This document shows positions 1 through 8,900 of a DNA stretch of 50,065 nucleotides, piece after piece. Each line of letters begins with the position of its first letter. Positions within the stretch are counted from its first letter, which is position 1. The translations under genes and the position numbers were made by a program. The notes beneath the pieces are model-generated. The model was given only the letters and a program-made list of their open reading frames with translations, was not told the origin of the DNA and did not search any database. Source of the DNA: an uncultured Prevotella sp. (GTDB lineage: Bacteria > Bacteroidota > Bacteroidia > Bacteroidales > Bacteroidaceae); contig CAJOOC010000081.1 of NCBI GenBank assembly GCA_905236165.1, forward strand, positions 1 through 50,065. The letters are read 5' to 3'.

Positions 1-63
1 AATTGAAAATTAAGCTGGCGCATGACATCTGCTGAGGCGACTACAAATTGAAAAATGAAAATT

Positions 64-186
64 GAACCCCGAACGAGGCGACTATGAAACGCTTGCCGTT
101 TCAAGGAGCATCCTGAGTGGGTCGACGAAGTCAATGCTTAAAGCTTAACGCTTAATGCTTAATGCTTAAAGGGACGCCCACGTCCC
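64..186. repeat. Composite dispersed repeat module, copy 1
   Basis: This noncoding block has three parts: a segment of about 73 bp with a GAAACG..CGTTTC hairpin, a short array of GCTTAATG-like octamers, and the palindrome GGGACGCCCACGTCCC at 171-186. The same three parts recur in opposite orientation at 27898-28050, with only a few substitutions in the first segment, and partly near 33.8, 39.0 and 44.1 kb. The palindrome lies just past the toxin stop codon and could end that transcript. No coding capacity was recognised in bases 1-198. Confidence 0.7.
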
Positions 187-198
187 TGGATTTCCTTG

Positions 199-477
199 TT
201 ATTTCCCGAATAGCTCGTGATGGGTGCCGAGGCGAACCAGTTTAATGATGTCTGTGGTCTCGTCAATCCATATTAGCAAGAAGTCGTCCTCTACATGGCA
301 TTCCATAAATCCCTTATAGTTGCCGGAAAGCATGTGAGGTTGATAATCCTGCGGCACACGTCCAGTCTCTTCAAGAGCTTGGGTCACCATTTTTAGTGCC
401 AGCAGCTTGGACGGCTGATGGAGGTATCTTTTCAAGTCCTTCTTAAACTGAGTGGACTTCTTCAGTCGTTTCCGCAT
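199..477 (-). CDS. YafQ-family type II toxin (mRNA interferase)
   Basis: This 92-residue protein has the RelE/ParE fold pattern of YafQ. Known YafQ toxins cleave mRNA on the ribosome. The residues expected for catalysis are visible: His48, His61 in the ECHVEDD segment, Asp65, and His86/87 near the C-terminus before ELFGK. The length equals that of E. coli YafQ. It lies downstream of the antitoxin and its start overlaps the antitoxin's end by 35 bp, so the two are translated from one message. Homology to other RelE-like toxins is possible, but the ECH..DDFLLIW spacing favours YafQ. Confidence 0.88.
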   Translation of the reverse strand: MRKRLKKSTQFKKDLKRYLHQPSKLLALKMVTQALEETGRVPQDYQPHMLSGNYKGFMECHVEDDFLLIWIDETTDIIKLVRLGTHHELFGK

Positions 478-712
478 AGATGTATTTATCCAGTTCGTTT
501 GGATTGAAGTCCTCCAGTTCTATACCAGACTCACATTCCTTCATTGCAGCCAGCGTTTCCGCATTGGGCTCATTATATAGCGTTTTTAGCAGAACAACTT
601 CAACGAGGTTGTTCACACTGCGATGCTGCCTTCTGGCCTCAGTCTTCAGCCCTTCCAGCAGATAGCTTGGAAGACGAAACGAGGCTGCTTTGCGTTTGAT
701 TGTTGTTGCCAT
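443..712 (-). CDS. Ribbon-helix-helix antitoxin of the YafQ pair
   Basis: This 89-residue protein has an N-terminal ribbon-helix-helix pattern (ASFRLPSYLLEGLKTEA, then a SVNNLVE helix) and an acidic C-terminal half (SGIELEDFNPNELD), which is expected to wrap the toxin. The ATG at 712 was chosen because a longer reading frame to 784 would cross the -7 promoter box at 754-761. The N-terminal part probably binds the ATTGCA repeats just upstream and represses the operon; this is inferred from RHH antitoxins generally. It may be of the RelB/DinJ type or another RHH class. Confidence 0.82.
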   Translation of the reverse strand: MATTIKRKAASFRLPSYLLEGLKTEARRQHRSVNNLVEVVLLKTLYNEPNAETLAAMKECESGIELEDFNPNELDKYIYAETTEEVHSV

Positions 713-726
713 ACTATTCTGTTTAT

Positions 727-750
727 ATTGCAATTGTATTGCATATTGCG
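727..750 (-). promoter_or_regulatory. Candidate antitoxin operator
   Basis: Three closely spaced ATTGCA/ATTGCG words (727, 738, 745), the first within the palindrome ATTGCAAT, lie between the -7 box and the antitoxin start codon. Spacings of 11 and 7 bp are compatible with side-by-side RHH dimers. Binding is inferred. Confidence 0.45.
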
Positions 751-753
751 GTG

Positions 754-785
754 CAAAGATAAGAAATAATTGGCATATCAACAAA
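754..785 (-). promoter_or_regulatory. Bacteroidetes-type promoter of the toxin-antitoxin operon
   Basis: On the minus strand there is a TTTG element (782-785), a 20-bp spacer and TATCTTTG (754-761), matching the Bacteroidetes sigma-70 pattern TTTG-N19/20-TAnnTTTG. Transcription would start about 35 bp before the antitoxin ATG at 712. Confidence 0.65.
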
Positions 786-1039
786 CTTTTTCAGTTATTA
801 TTTTGTACCTTCCCGAAAAAAACTGACACAAGTAGCATATTCAATGGGGAAGCCAACTTTCTTTACGCTTCGTAGCGAAGCGTTTCGCAGGATTCTTCCT
901 GCCGATTTGTGTAGGTTTTAGTGTAGATTAAAACGAACTTAACTGCTTAATAAACAATGATGTAAATCAAAAAAAGTGTATATTATTCAGGAACAGAGAA
1001 AATATTTTTCGTATTTCGGAATAATTCAGTTTTTTTTAG

Positions 1040-1047
1040 TATCTTTG
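1040..1047 (+). promoter_or_regulatory. -7 promoter box upstream of structured leader
   Basis: TATCTTTG followed by CA fits TAnnTTTG, downstream of an A/T-rich tract. No clear TTG element is present at the right distance. A transcript would begin near 1054, at the base of the first hairpin. Confidence 0.45.
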
Positions 1048-1053
1048 CATTGT

Positions 1054-1243
1054 AAAAGGTCGGGAGACGGCCTTTTGCAACTGACAGATAATCAACACGT
1101 TGCGAAAGGGTAACTTTTGGTGGGCAAAAGGGCAACTTTTACCACCCAAAAGTTGCCCTTTTACTGTGTAAAAGACCGTCTGTTAGGAGGAGTCAGATGT
1201 TCTGTTGCAACGCCCTGGTGTATATGCTCATTGATTTTTTTTT
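1054..1243 (+). ncRNA. Possible structured leader or small RNA
   Basis: The stretch from 785 to 1360 has no supported gene. Within it, hairpin 1 pairs 1054-1061 with 1069-1076. A perfect 15-bp hairpin pairs 1126-1140 (AAAAGGGCAACTTTT) with 1148-1162. Bases 1108-1124 are nearly the same as the left arm's core plus flank and could pair instead with 1142-1158, so two exclusive folds are possible. A run of nine T (1235-1243) could mark the 3' end. No known RNA family was recognised. It could be a free RNA or the leader of the downstream five-gene operon. Confidence 0.35.
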
Positions 1244-1284
1244 GCGTAGTATTCTGCTGTGATGCAAAAAAAATGGTGAAAACT

Positions 1285-1316
1285 CTTGTCCGTTTGAAGA
1301 TAAATTTGTAAATTTG
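1285..1316 (+). promoter_or_regulatory. Promoter of the five-gene kinase/AAA+/FHA/PP2C operon
   Basis: TTG at 1286-1288, a 20-bp spacer and TAAATTTG at 1309-1316 give a good Bacteroidetes promoter. A second identical TAAATTTG box lies directly before it (1301-1308). Predicted start is near 1322, giving a leader of about 40 nt before the ATG at 1361. Confidence 0.6.
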
Positions 1317-1360
1317 CGACCTACAATCATTATTAGCTTACCTGAAAACCTGACTATTAT

Positions 1361-2383
1361 ATGGAAAACAACCGTATATTACAGCGAGAGAAAGAGAAGC
1401 AACAACAATATCGTTCTGCCTCTCAGGTGCTTCGCAGGCCTGCTCCTCAACGTACTGACGCGAGCCAGTGTCCCCAGTGCGGCGCCCGGGTGGAGTCTTG
1501 GCAGCGGTTCTGCGAGGAGTGCGGTGCTCCCTTGGGCATCAGCGAGTGCCCGCATTGCCAGCATGCCATAGAGCCCGGCCTGGCGTTATGTCCCTATTGC
1601 GGCGGACCTGTTGACGTGGGCAGCTGCTCGTTCTGCGGCGAGTCCCTCGACGACGATGAGCTGTTCTGTTCTTCATGCGGCAATCCCCGCAAGGGCATAG
1701 TGTGTCCTACCTGCTCTACACTGAACTTCAGGAGTTTCTGCCGCCATTGCAACACGCCTCTCAACGAGCTTGCTGAGCAGGCACGCCAGAAGGCCCGCAA
1801 CCATCCTGCGGTGCAGCGTGCAAAGCAGATAGCTTCGGAGATGGAACGGATAGAGAAGGAGATGGAGCAGCTCGTGGCTCTGGCCGATGAGCCTGCTGAG
1901 GAGATGCTGCCTCCTTTCGACGATGCTCCGGAGATGAGCGATGCCGACCGTGCACAGCTGGACAGGTTCTACAGCATACTGAATATGAAGCCTGTATCCC
2001 CGCAGCCTAAGCGCGAGGCGCCTCAGGCACCTCAGAAGCCCAGGGAGCGCAAGTCCCTGTTTAACAATAAGGATCGCGTGAGGCAGCTCCTCGCAGAATA
2101 CGAGGCTAAGGCGGCAGAGATGCAGGCTGCCGTCGATGATATGCTGCCCGACCCCGCCGACCCTCCCGAGATGCAGCGCAACTTCCTTTGTGCATGCCTT
2201 ATGGAGACGTTCACCACTACGGTGACGAAGCAGACGCAATGCGTGGGGTGGGTGTGCAACTTCTGCGGCTGCCACCACAGCAAGCCCAGCGAATGTTGCC
2301 GACCCGAGCTGGGCGGCACGTGGCTATACAAGGAGAATGAGATCGTCACGAGGGTGAAGACGAAAACGACGATTTACCTGTGA
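1361..2383 (+). CDS. Multi-zinc-ribbon protein, first gene of the kinase/AAA+ module
   Basis: This is a 340-residue soluble protein. Four consecutive CxxC-CxxC zinc ribbons are readable (Cys 37/40/51/54, 63/66/77/80, 89/92/103/106, 115/118/127/130). They are followed by a charged helical, Pro-rich middle and a fifth Cys cluster near the C-terminus (Cys294, 299, 302, 304, 312, 313) in a domain not recognised. No enzyme motif is visible. Related zinc ribbons start the third and fourth proteins of the same operon, which suggests a shared scaffolding or nucleic-acid/protein docking role. This role is inference; the family is DZANK-like at most. It is transcribed from the promoter at 1285-1316, 51 bp ahead of the kinase gene. 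Confidence 0.8.
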   Translation: MENNRILQREKEKQQQYRSASQVLRRPAPQRTDASQCPQCGARVESWQRFCEECGAPLGISECPHCQHAIEPGLALCPYCGGPVDVGSCSFCGESLDDDELFCSSCGNPRKGIVCPTCSTLNFRSFCRHCNTPLNELAEQARQKARNHPAVQRAKQIASEMERIEKEMEQLVALADEPAEEMLPPFDDAPEMSDADRAQLDRFYSILNMKPVSPQPKREAPQAPQKPRERKSLFNNKDRVRQLLAEYEAKAAEMQAAVDDMLPDPADPPEMQRNFLCACLMETFTTTVTKQTQCVGWVCNFCGCHHSKPSECCRPELGGTWLYKENEIVTRVKTKTTIYL

Positions 2384-2384
2384 T

Positions 2385-2416
2385 GCCGTTATTCCGTTAT
2401 ACCGTTATACCGTTAA
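2385..2416. repeat. CCGTTATAC short tandem repeat
   Basis: About three and a half copies of a CCGTTATAC-like 8-9 bp unit lie between the zinc-ribbon and kinase genes. The same unit recurs at 40473-40502 upstream of the aldo/keto reductase. Confidence 0.6.
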
Positions 2417-2434
2417 TTCTAAAATTGAAATATT

Positions 2435-5400
2435 ATGTCAAAGCCAATTAATCCGGTGGACACCGTTCCGCCACCACCAAGAACAACCGTTCCTCCACCA
2501 CCAAGAACAACCGTTCCTCCACCCTCAGGTACCGCCGTTGCTCCCTCAGGTACCGCTGTCGCCCCTTCTGGTACCGCTGTTGCCCCTTCTGGCACCGCTG
2601 TTGCTCCTTCAGGCACCGCCGTTGCCGCTGGTACCGCCGTTGCCGCTGGTACCGCCGTTGCCGCTGGTACCGCTGTTGCTCCTTCTGGCACCGCCGTTGC
2701 CGCTGGTACCGCCGTTGCCGCTGGTACCGCCGTGAAAAATGACCCTGATGGTCAGTCTCCTCAGCAAGAGCCGCAGGAGCAGTTCGCTCAGTTTGTCATC
2801 AATGGCGTATCATACGGCGTGGTGCGGCTCATCTCCGACCAGTCAGGAGAGGCGCGCATGTTTCAGGTTACGGCAGGTGGGCGCAACTATGCGCTGAAGC
2901 TCTACCGGTATAAGCGTCATCCCGACACCGCCGTGCTGAATGCCGTGAAGAATGCACCTCGCGGCAATGGCCTGCTTATCGACCTCTATGACTTCGGCAT
3001 CTGGGCCTCGCCCATGTCGGGCAAGCAGTATGACTACGAGCTCATGCCATATTACGAGGGCGGCTCATTGGCCGATGTGCGTCCGTTGCGCAACGACAAG
3101 GACGGACGCGAGAAGCTGAAGAAGATAGCCATACGCATGGCTACGGAGATAGCCTACTGCCACGAGCGCCGCGTGCTGCACCGCGATATCAAGCCCGCCA
3201 ACTTTCTCTATGACGGCACGGACATGATGAACTTCGTCCTTACCGATTTCGGCATAGGCAAGATGATAGGCCCCGACGGCATTGCCATCATCGACGTGGG
3301 ACGCACGCCTATCTATGCCGCCCCCGAGATGTACACGCAGATCCCTGGCCGTCCACTCTCTGTCACTCCCGCTGCCGACTTCTATTCTATGGGTATGGCG
3401 CTCATGGCCCTGTGGATGGGTGAGAGCGTGCTTACCGCCGACGAGGGCAAGCTGGTGAAGGACAAGCAGCTCATGACACTGCCCTATCCGCAGAGGAAAG
3501 AGATTGGTGACGAGCTGCTCTCGCTCATCAGGGCCCTGACGCGTTTCGACGAGTCGAAGCGTGCCACTTTCGCCGACATAGAGCGCTGGGCCAAGGGTGA
3601 GGATGTGTTCAAGGAGGAAGAGCCTCAGACGGCGTTCAGCATCGCCTTCAGCTCGACGGAAACGGCCCATTCGCCCGAGGAACTGGCAGAGATAATGTGG
3701 GATCCGAAGAACCGCACGCTGGCCAAGCAATACCTTTATAAAGACCAGATAAAGAACTGGCTCTATGAGCTGAAGCGCTCAGAGCTGGCTGTGCGTATCA
3801 GCGTTATCACCGAGGATGAATATCCCGACAGCCGTGACGCGGGACTCTTTGCCGCCTGTCTGCTCCTTGACGAGGACATGACCTACACGGGTCTCTCCGG
3901 CAACAAGGTGGAGACATCGGAGGATATTGCTGCCGAGCTGACGCAGAACGAACAGGCATACGCCAAGCAGCTCGCCAGTCCCGACCATCAGCTGTGGGTA
4001 TATATGCGCTCCAGGGACGGCCAGGATGTGGCATCACAATATCCGGGCTTCATCAAGGACCGTGGTGTGAGAGCCGTACGGCAGCTCACCTATGCCCTCG
4101 ACCCCCGGCTGCCATATCGCGTGGAGGCATCAGGACATTCCTATGTCATTCGAAGCCTGGAAGACCTCTTCAAGACGCTTAACCAGATCAACCCCGCATA
4201 CCTCGTTCGCGAACTGACGGAGGAGGACTTCTTAGAGTGGTACAGCAACAGAGACCCCGTGATGTCGCTTGAGCTGGTGGACATCATGCTGGAGTCGGGC
4301 CTGGACATGAACAGCATGCAGATGGGCTGGCTCGTGGCCTACTCCATAGGCTCGGCCTACGGCTACGACTTCGCGCCGCTGAAGGGCAGCAACCCCTCGA
4401 AACTCGGCACTATAGAGCAGATAGGACAGCAGATAGCCAAGGAAATCAATGCCGACAATATGGGAGCCGGTTCGCTGGCTGGCATGCTCGATGAGCGTCT
4501 CTTCACCGACTCGCGCCTGTTCTATTATCTGTACACCCGCAAGAAGTACGACAAGCACATCAAGTGGATACGCCACTGTCTCGACATCCATTCCAGCGAC
4601 AACCAGAAGAAGTCTGCGCCATATACCGACCTCATGGCACGCATGAAGGCCGTTGCCGGCCTGCTGGGCAACCGCTTCCCACTCGACATCGCGGGCAAGA
4701 CCATCAGTACCCTTTCTGAATATGAAAAGGGTCGTGGCAGCTTCAACTCTGCCGCCCAGGGGCGCAAGGGAGAGCAGCTGGAGGCATGGCTCGCGCTACA
4801 GTATCAGGAGGACCCCGCCGCCGACCTCAGTGGCGGACGCTACACCAAGCTGGCCTCTGACTACCTGAGCTGCCTGATGCAGAACCTTCCGTCATGCGGC
4901 CCGGCCAGCCTCGCCCTCCGCACAAAGCGCAAGATTGACAGCGCGAAGAGCCGCTACCACAGTGCTGTCAGCAAGGTGACGGTCATGAAGGGCCTCGTGG
5001 TGCTGCTGGGATACCTGCCCCTCATCGCCGTCTGCGGCTTCATCATCTGGAACCTGGTGTTCAATATCGAGTCGGAGTCCTTCCGGGGCACTATGGAGAG
5101 CATCGGCAACATCATGGGATGGATCGTAGGCATCGGCGGCGGTCTGGCCCTGTGTGCCGCCAACCCCATCGTGGGTATTATTGGCGGCATTGGCCTCTAC
5201 TACCTCACCTGCTGGCTCATAGGACTGCTCACACCGCTTGTGCCGTGGATATTGGTGGCAATACTCGCTGTCATACTCTTCGTATTCACCGCCGTGCTCT
5301 TCGACAGCAACACGTCGACGAAGCTCAACGACACGTGGAGCTCAGGCAACGACCTTGACGAAGCAGCAAAGAGGGCTTGCCTGGCCGATGGCTTCCAGTG

Positions 5401-5947
5401 TCGCGACAAACTGATGCCGGGGCTGCCCAATGACTACCCCGCCTGTGTATATGAGAACACGGCCAGCAGCATAGAGACAGGACTGAGCCTCAGGAAATGG
5501 CATGCCTTGATAATGATTGTCGTGGCCGCCGTGGTGATGGGTCTCTACTATTGGGCTACTGGTGGCAACCTCCTGAGCTCGGGTGGCGGCTCTGCCAGCG
5601 TGACGCAGGTGGACTATCCCCATGCTGTGGGAAACTTCAGCGGACAGTTCGACGGTCGTACCGCCACGATGACCCTTCGTGAGGGTGGTGCGGCAGGCAC
5701 CGTGGAGGGCACCATCGTCATCAACTATCGCAAGCAGCTCACACACCAGGTGAAGGGGTCGTATGACTATAATAACCATGACCGCCTGGTGCTCTATGTG
5801 CTCGACAGCGACGGTTCTATCAACAACAACATCTACTACACGGGAAGCATGGCACCCTTCGACTCTGGTATCTATGAGTACTCCGGACAGTACTTCAACA
5901 ATACGAAGGGTTCCAAGCACGACTTTTACTTCACACAGCAGGAATAG
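2435..5947 (+). CDS. Membrane Ser/Thr protein kinase with Thr-rich repeat tail
   Basis: The protein has 1170 residues. Residues 10-100 are a low-complexity tail: three TVPPP(P) units and eleven GTAVA(P/A) units. The kinase domain spans about 120-395, with ATP-binding Lys155 (YALKLY), catalytic loop HRDIKPAN (Asp251, Asn256), DFG Asp271 and APE-like YAAPEMY, so it looks active; the glycine-rich loop is not obvious. Residues 400-840 are unassigned. Hydrophobic segments lie at about 848-876, 890-957 and 1022-1044, with a C-terminal beta-rich domain of about 120 residues. Topology probably leaves the kinase in the cytoplasm. Three bases separate it from the AAA+ gene. The operon also holds a phospho-Thr reader (FHA) and a PP2C phosphatase, so the likely role is to phosphorylate itself or the partners. 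The stimulus is unknown. Confidence 0.88.
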   Translation: MSKPINPVDTVPPPPRTTVPPPPRTTVPPPSGTAVAPSGTAVAPSGTAVAPSGTAVAPSGTAVAAGTAVAAGTAVAAGTAVAPSGTAVAAGTAVAAGTAVKNDPDGQSPQQEPQEQFAQFVINGVSYGVVRLISDQSGEARMFQVTAGGRNYALKLYRYKRHPDTAVLNAVKNAPRGNGLLIDLYDFGIWASPMSGKQYDYELMPYYEGGSLADVRPLRNDKDGREKLKKIAIRMATEIAYCHERRVLHRDIKPANFLYDGTDMMNFVLTDFGIGKMIGPDGIAIIDVGRTPIYAAPEMYTQIPGRPLSVTPAADFYSMGMALMALWMGESVLTADEGKLVKDKQLMTLPYPQRKEIGDELLSLIRALTRFDESKRATFADIERWAKGEDVFKEEEPQTAFSIAFSSTETAHSPEELAEIMWDPKNRTLAKQYLYKDQIKNWLYELKRSELAVRISVITEDEYPDSRDAGLFAACLLLDEDMTYTGLSGNKVETSEDIAAELTQNEQAYAKQLASPDHQLWVYMRSRDGQDVASQYPGFIKDRGVRAVRQLTYALDPRLPYRVEASGHSYVIRSLEDLFKTLNQINPAYLVRELTEEDFLEWYSNRDPVMSLELVDIMLESGLDMNSMQMGWLVAYSIGSAYGYDFAPLKGSNPSKLGTIEQIGQQIAKEINADNMGAGSLAGMLDERLFTDSRLFYYLYTRKKYDKHIKWIRHCLDIHSSDNQKKSAPYTDLMARMKAVAGLLGNRFPLDIAGKTISTLSEYEKGRGSFNSAAQGRKGEQLEAWLALQYQEDPAADLSGGRYTKLASDYLSCLMQNLPSCGPASLALRTKRKIDSAKSRYHSAVSKVTVMKGLVVLLGYLPLIAVCGFIIWNLVFNIESESFRGTMESIGNIMGWIVGIGGGLALCAANPIVGIIGGIGLYYLTCWLIGLLTPLVPWILVAILAVILFVFTAVLFDSNTSTKLNDTWSSGNDLDEAAKRACLADGFQCRDKLMPGLPNDYPACVYENTASSIETGLSLRKWHALIMIVVAAVVMGLYYWATGGNLLSSGGGSASVTQVDYPHAVGNFSGQFDGRTATMTLREGGAAGTVEGTIVINYRKQLTHQVKGSYDYNNHDRLVLYVLDSDGSINNNIYYTGSMAPFDSGIYEYSGQYFNNTKGSKHDFYFTQQE
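2527..2733. repeat. In-frame 18/21-bp tandem repeat in kinase tail
   Basis: Units GGTACCGCYGTTGCYSCT, with or without an extra TCW codon, are repeated about eleven times and code for GTAVAP(S) and GTAVAA. High DNA identity between units suggests recent expansion and variable copy number. Confidence 0.85.
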
Positions 5948-5950
5948 AGG

Positions 5951-8900
5951 ATGAAAGAATGTAAAGCATGCCATAGGCAGAATAATGATACCGCCACGTA
6001 TTGTAAGTGGTGCGGAACGCTGATGTCAACGGGGGCAGCTGGTGCTGGTGGTGGTGCCTGCGATGATATCGCAGGCTCTCAGACGGGGGCAGCTTCTCAT
6101 GCGGGGGGTGGCTCTCAGACGGGGACGGGTCTGGACTGTCTCGTTGATAAGGATGTAATCAAGAAAAGCCTTACCGAGATTGTTGCGAAGGCAAAGAAAT
6201 GGGCCGACAACTTCATGCGTCGCGGCACCAAGGGGCGCATGGAGCTGAGTTTCGTCATCACGGGTGATGCAGGTACGGGCAAGAGCACCGTGGCCAAAGC
6301 CATCACGCAGGAGCTCTACAAGGCCGGCCTCGTGCCCTCCGATCAGCCCAAGGTGGTTTACCCTCTTGACTACAGCAACTTTGTTGACGATATCGACACC
6401 AACATCAAGAGCATCGGCAACGGTGTGCTGCTCATAGAGGAGGCAGAGAAGCTGGTGCCGGAGGGACAGGCCGTCGATGTGTCGCCCATAGACCATATCC
6501 TGACACATATCACCAACTGGAGGCAGGACTCGGAGAAGCCCATCGTGGTCTTCACCGGAACGCAGCGTCTGGCCAAGTTCTTCAAGAGTAACCCCAACGC
6601 GGCTGCGGCGGTCAACTATTTCTTCAACACCGAAGAGATAAGCCCTGACGGACTGACGGAGATAACACGTCGCATACTGTCTCAAGACTATAAGCTGACG
6701 CTCTCCGACGATGCCCTTCAGAAGCTGCGCCGCATATATCTGAACGATCATCGCAACCCTGCCGATGCCAAGGGTGCCAACGGACATAATGCCAGCAAGC
6801 GTGCATACAACATACAGCTGAAGTGCATAGAGAAGGATGTGGCCGACGGTGCTGTGGGAGCTGATATGGTGGAGGGCAAGGAATTCGTTCCCAAGACGTT
6901 CAACGACGTTATGGCCGACTTCGACAAGTATGTCGGCGTGGACGAGATAAAGAGCTGTCTGCGCTCCATTGCCAACTCCCTGCAGGAGGAGCGTCTGGCC
7001 AAGGGACCCGATGCGAAGATAGAGCTGACGGACCATTTCCTCTTCCTCGGCAACCCCGGTACAGGCAAGACCACGATGGCGCGTCTCTTTGCCGATGCGC
7101 TGAAGGCTCTTGGGGCCCTGCCCTCGGGACATCTCGTGGAGGTGTCAAGGGCCGACCTCATCTCGCAGTATGTTGGAGAGACGCCGAAGATGGTGACGAA
7201 ATGCTTCGACAAGGCTATGGGCGGCGTGCTCTTCATCGATGAGGCCTACTCGCTGAAGAACGGCGAACACGACAGTATAGGTCAGGAGGCCATCGACACG
7301 ATGATACAGCTTGCCGAGAACAGACGTGGACAGCTCGTCGTCATCCTGGCAGGCTACACCAAGGAGATGGGTGAGTTCCAGCAGGCCAACTCAGGCATCG
7401 CCTCGCGCTTCAACCGCATCGTGAACTTCCGCGACTATACGGGTAAGGAGCTGACCGAGATATTCCGCCAAATGGTGAAGCACTCCGAAGAGGGCTATAC
7501 ACTCTCCGAGGATGCCGAGCAGCAGGTGGGGGCCTTCTTTGACAAGATGTATCTGGGCCGCACCCGCACCTTCGGCAACGCCCGTGAGGTGCGCAATGCC
7601 TATCAGTCGGCGGTGCAGAGACTGAAGGACCGCAATGCGAAGCTGCGTGAGGAAGGACATCTCGACCCTTCCATGCAGCGCGTCATCACCATGCGCGACA
7701 TTGAGGGAGAGACCGCTGACACCGCGAGCATCGACGACATCCTCAGCTCTCTCGACGATATGATAGGCATGGATGGCGTCAAGCGTCAGCTACGCGCCAT
7801 TGCCAACAGGGTAAAGCAAGACAAACTGCGCAGCCTGCGTGGCGGAAAGGCCACCCAGCCCAAGATACACTTCATCATCACCGGCAACCCCGGCACGGGA
7901 AAGACCGTGGTGGCCAAGAAACTCGGCAGCGTGCTGAAGGCTATGGGTGTGCTGACGAAGGGGCATGTGGTGGAGCGTGAGCGCCGCACACTCCTCGACA
8001 GCTATGCCAACTCTGCTGCCATCAATATGGACAAGGCAGTGGACGAGGCTATGGGGGGCGTACTCTTCATCGATGAGGCCTACAACCTCATTCCTATGAA
8101 CACCCCGGGCGAGAAGGACAAGTCGGGTACGGAGGCGGTGGAGGCCCTCATGACACGCATGGAGAACGATGCCGGAAAGTTCGTATGTGTCATAGCAGGC
8201 TACAAGGCCGAGATTGATGAGTTTGTTGCCAATGCTAATCCCGGTCTGAAGCGACGCTTCACATACCGTATTCACATCGACGACTACTCCGTGGAGAACC
8301 TCGTGGACATCTTCAAGATGCATGCCGGCAAGGAGGGCTTCGAACTCTCCAAGGCGGCTGAGGAGCTGCTGTTCAAGAAGGTGGAGGAGATGGTGACGAT
8401 GAAGGACAAGAACTTCGGCAATGCCGGAGAGATGGTCAACCTTCTCAATGCCGTGAAGGACCGTCAGTCAGAGCGTTTGTCAACGCTTCTTTCCGACCCC
8501 ACCGAGGAACAGCTGTTCACCTTCGAGCCAGAGGACATCCCTTACGAGGCTCCGAAGAAGATTGACGTCAGCGAATGCCTGCGCGAACTCGACCAGCTGG
8601 TGGGACTCAGCTCCGTGAAGGATGCCGTTCGCGAACTGGCCGACACGCTCATCATAGAGCGTGAGCGCAACCAGGGGCAGGGGCGTCCCAACATCAACCT
8701 CGACCATTACCTCTTCCTTGGCAACCCCGGTACAGGCAAGACCACCGTGGCGCGCATCATGGGTAACATCTTCTATTCATTGGGACTGCTGCCATCCAAC
8801 AAGGTGGTGGAGGTTACGACGAAAGACCTCATAGCGCCCTATGTGGGCCAGACAGCGCCGAAGACGGAGCAGATGATAGACCGTGCACTGGGAGGCATCT

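Noticed and set aside
1117..1311. 64-codon plus-strand frame in the leader region
   Set aside because: It has no motif, runs through two perfect inverted repeats and ends in the operon promoter; a structured RNA explains the region better.
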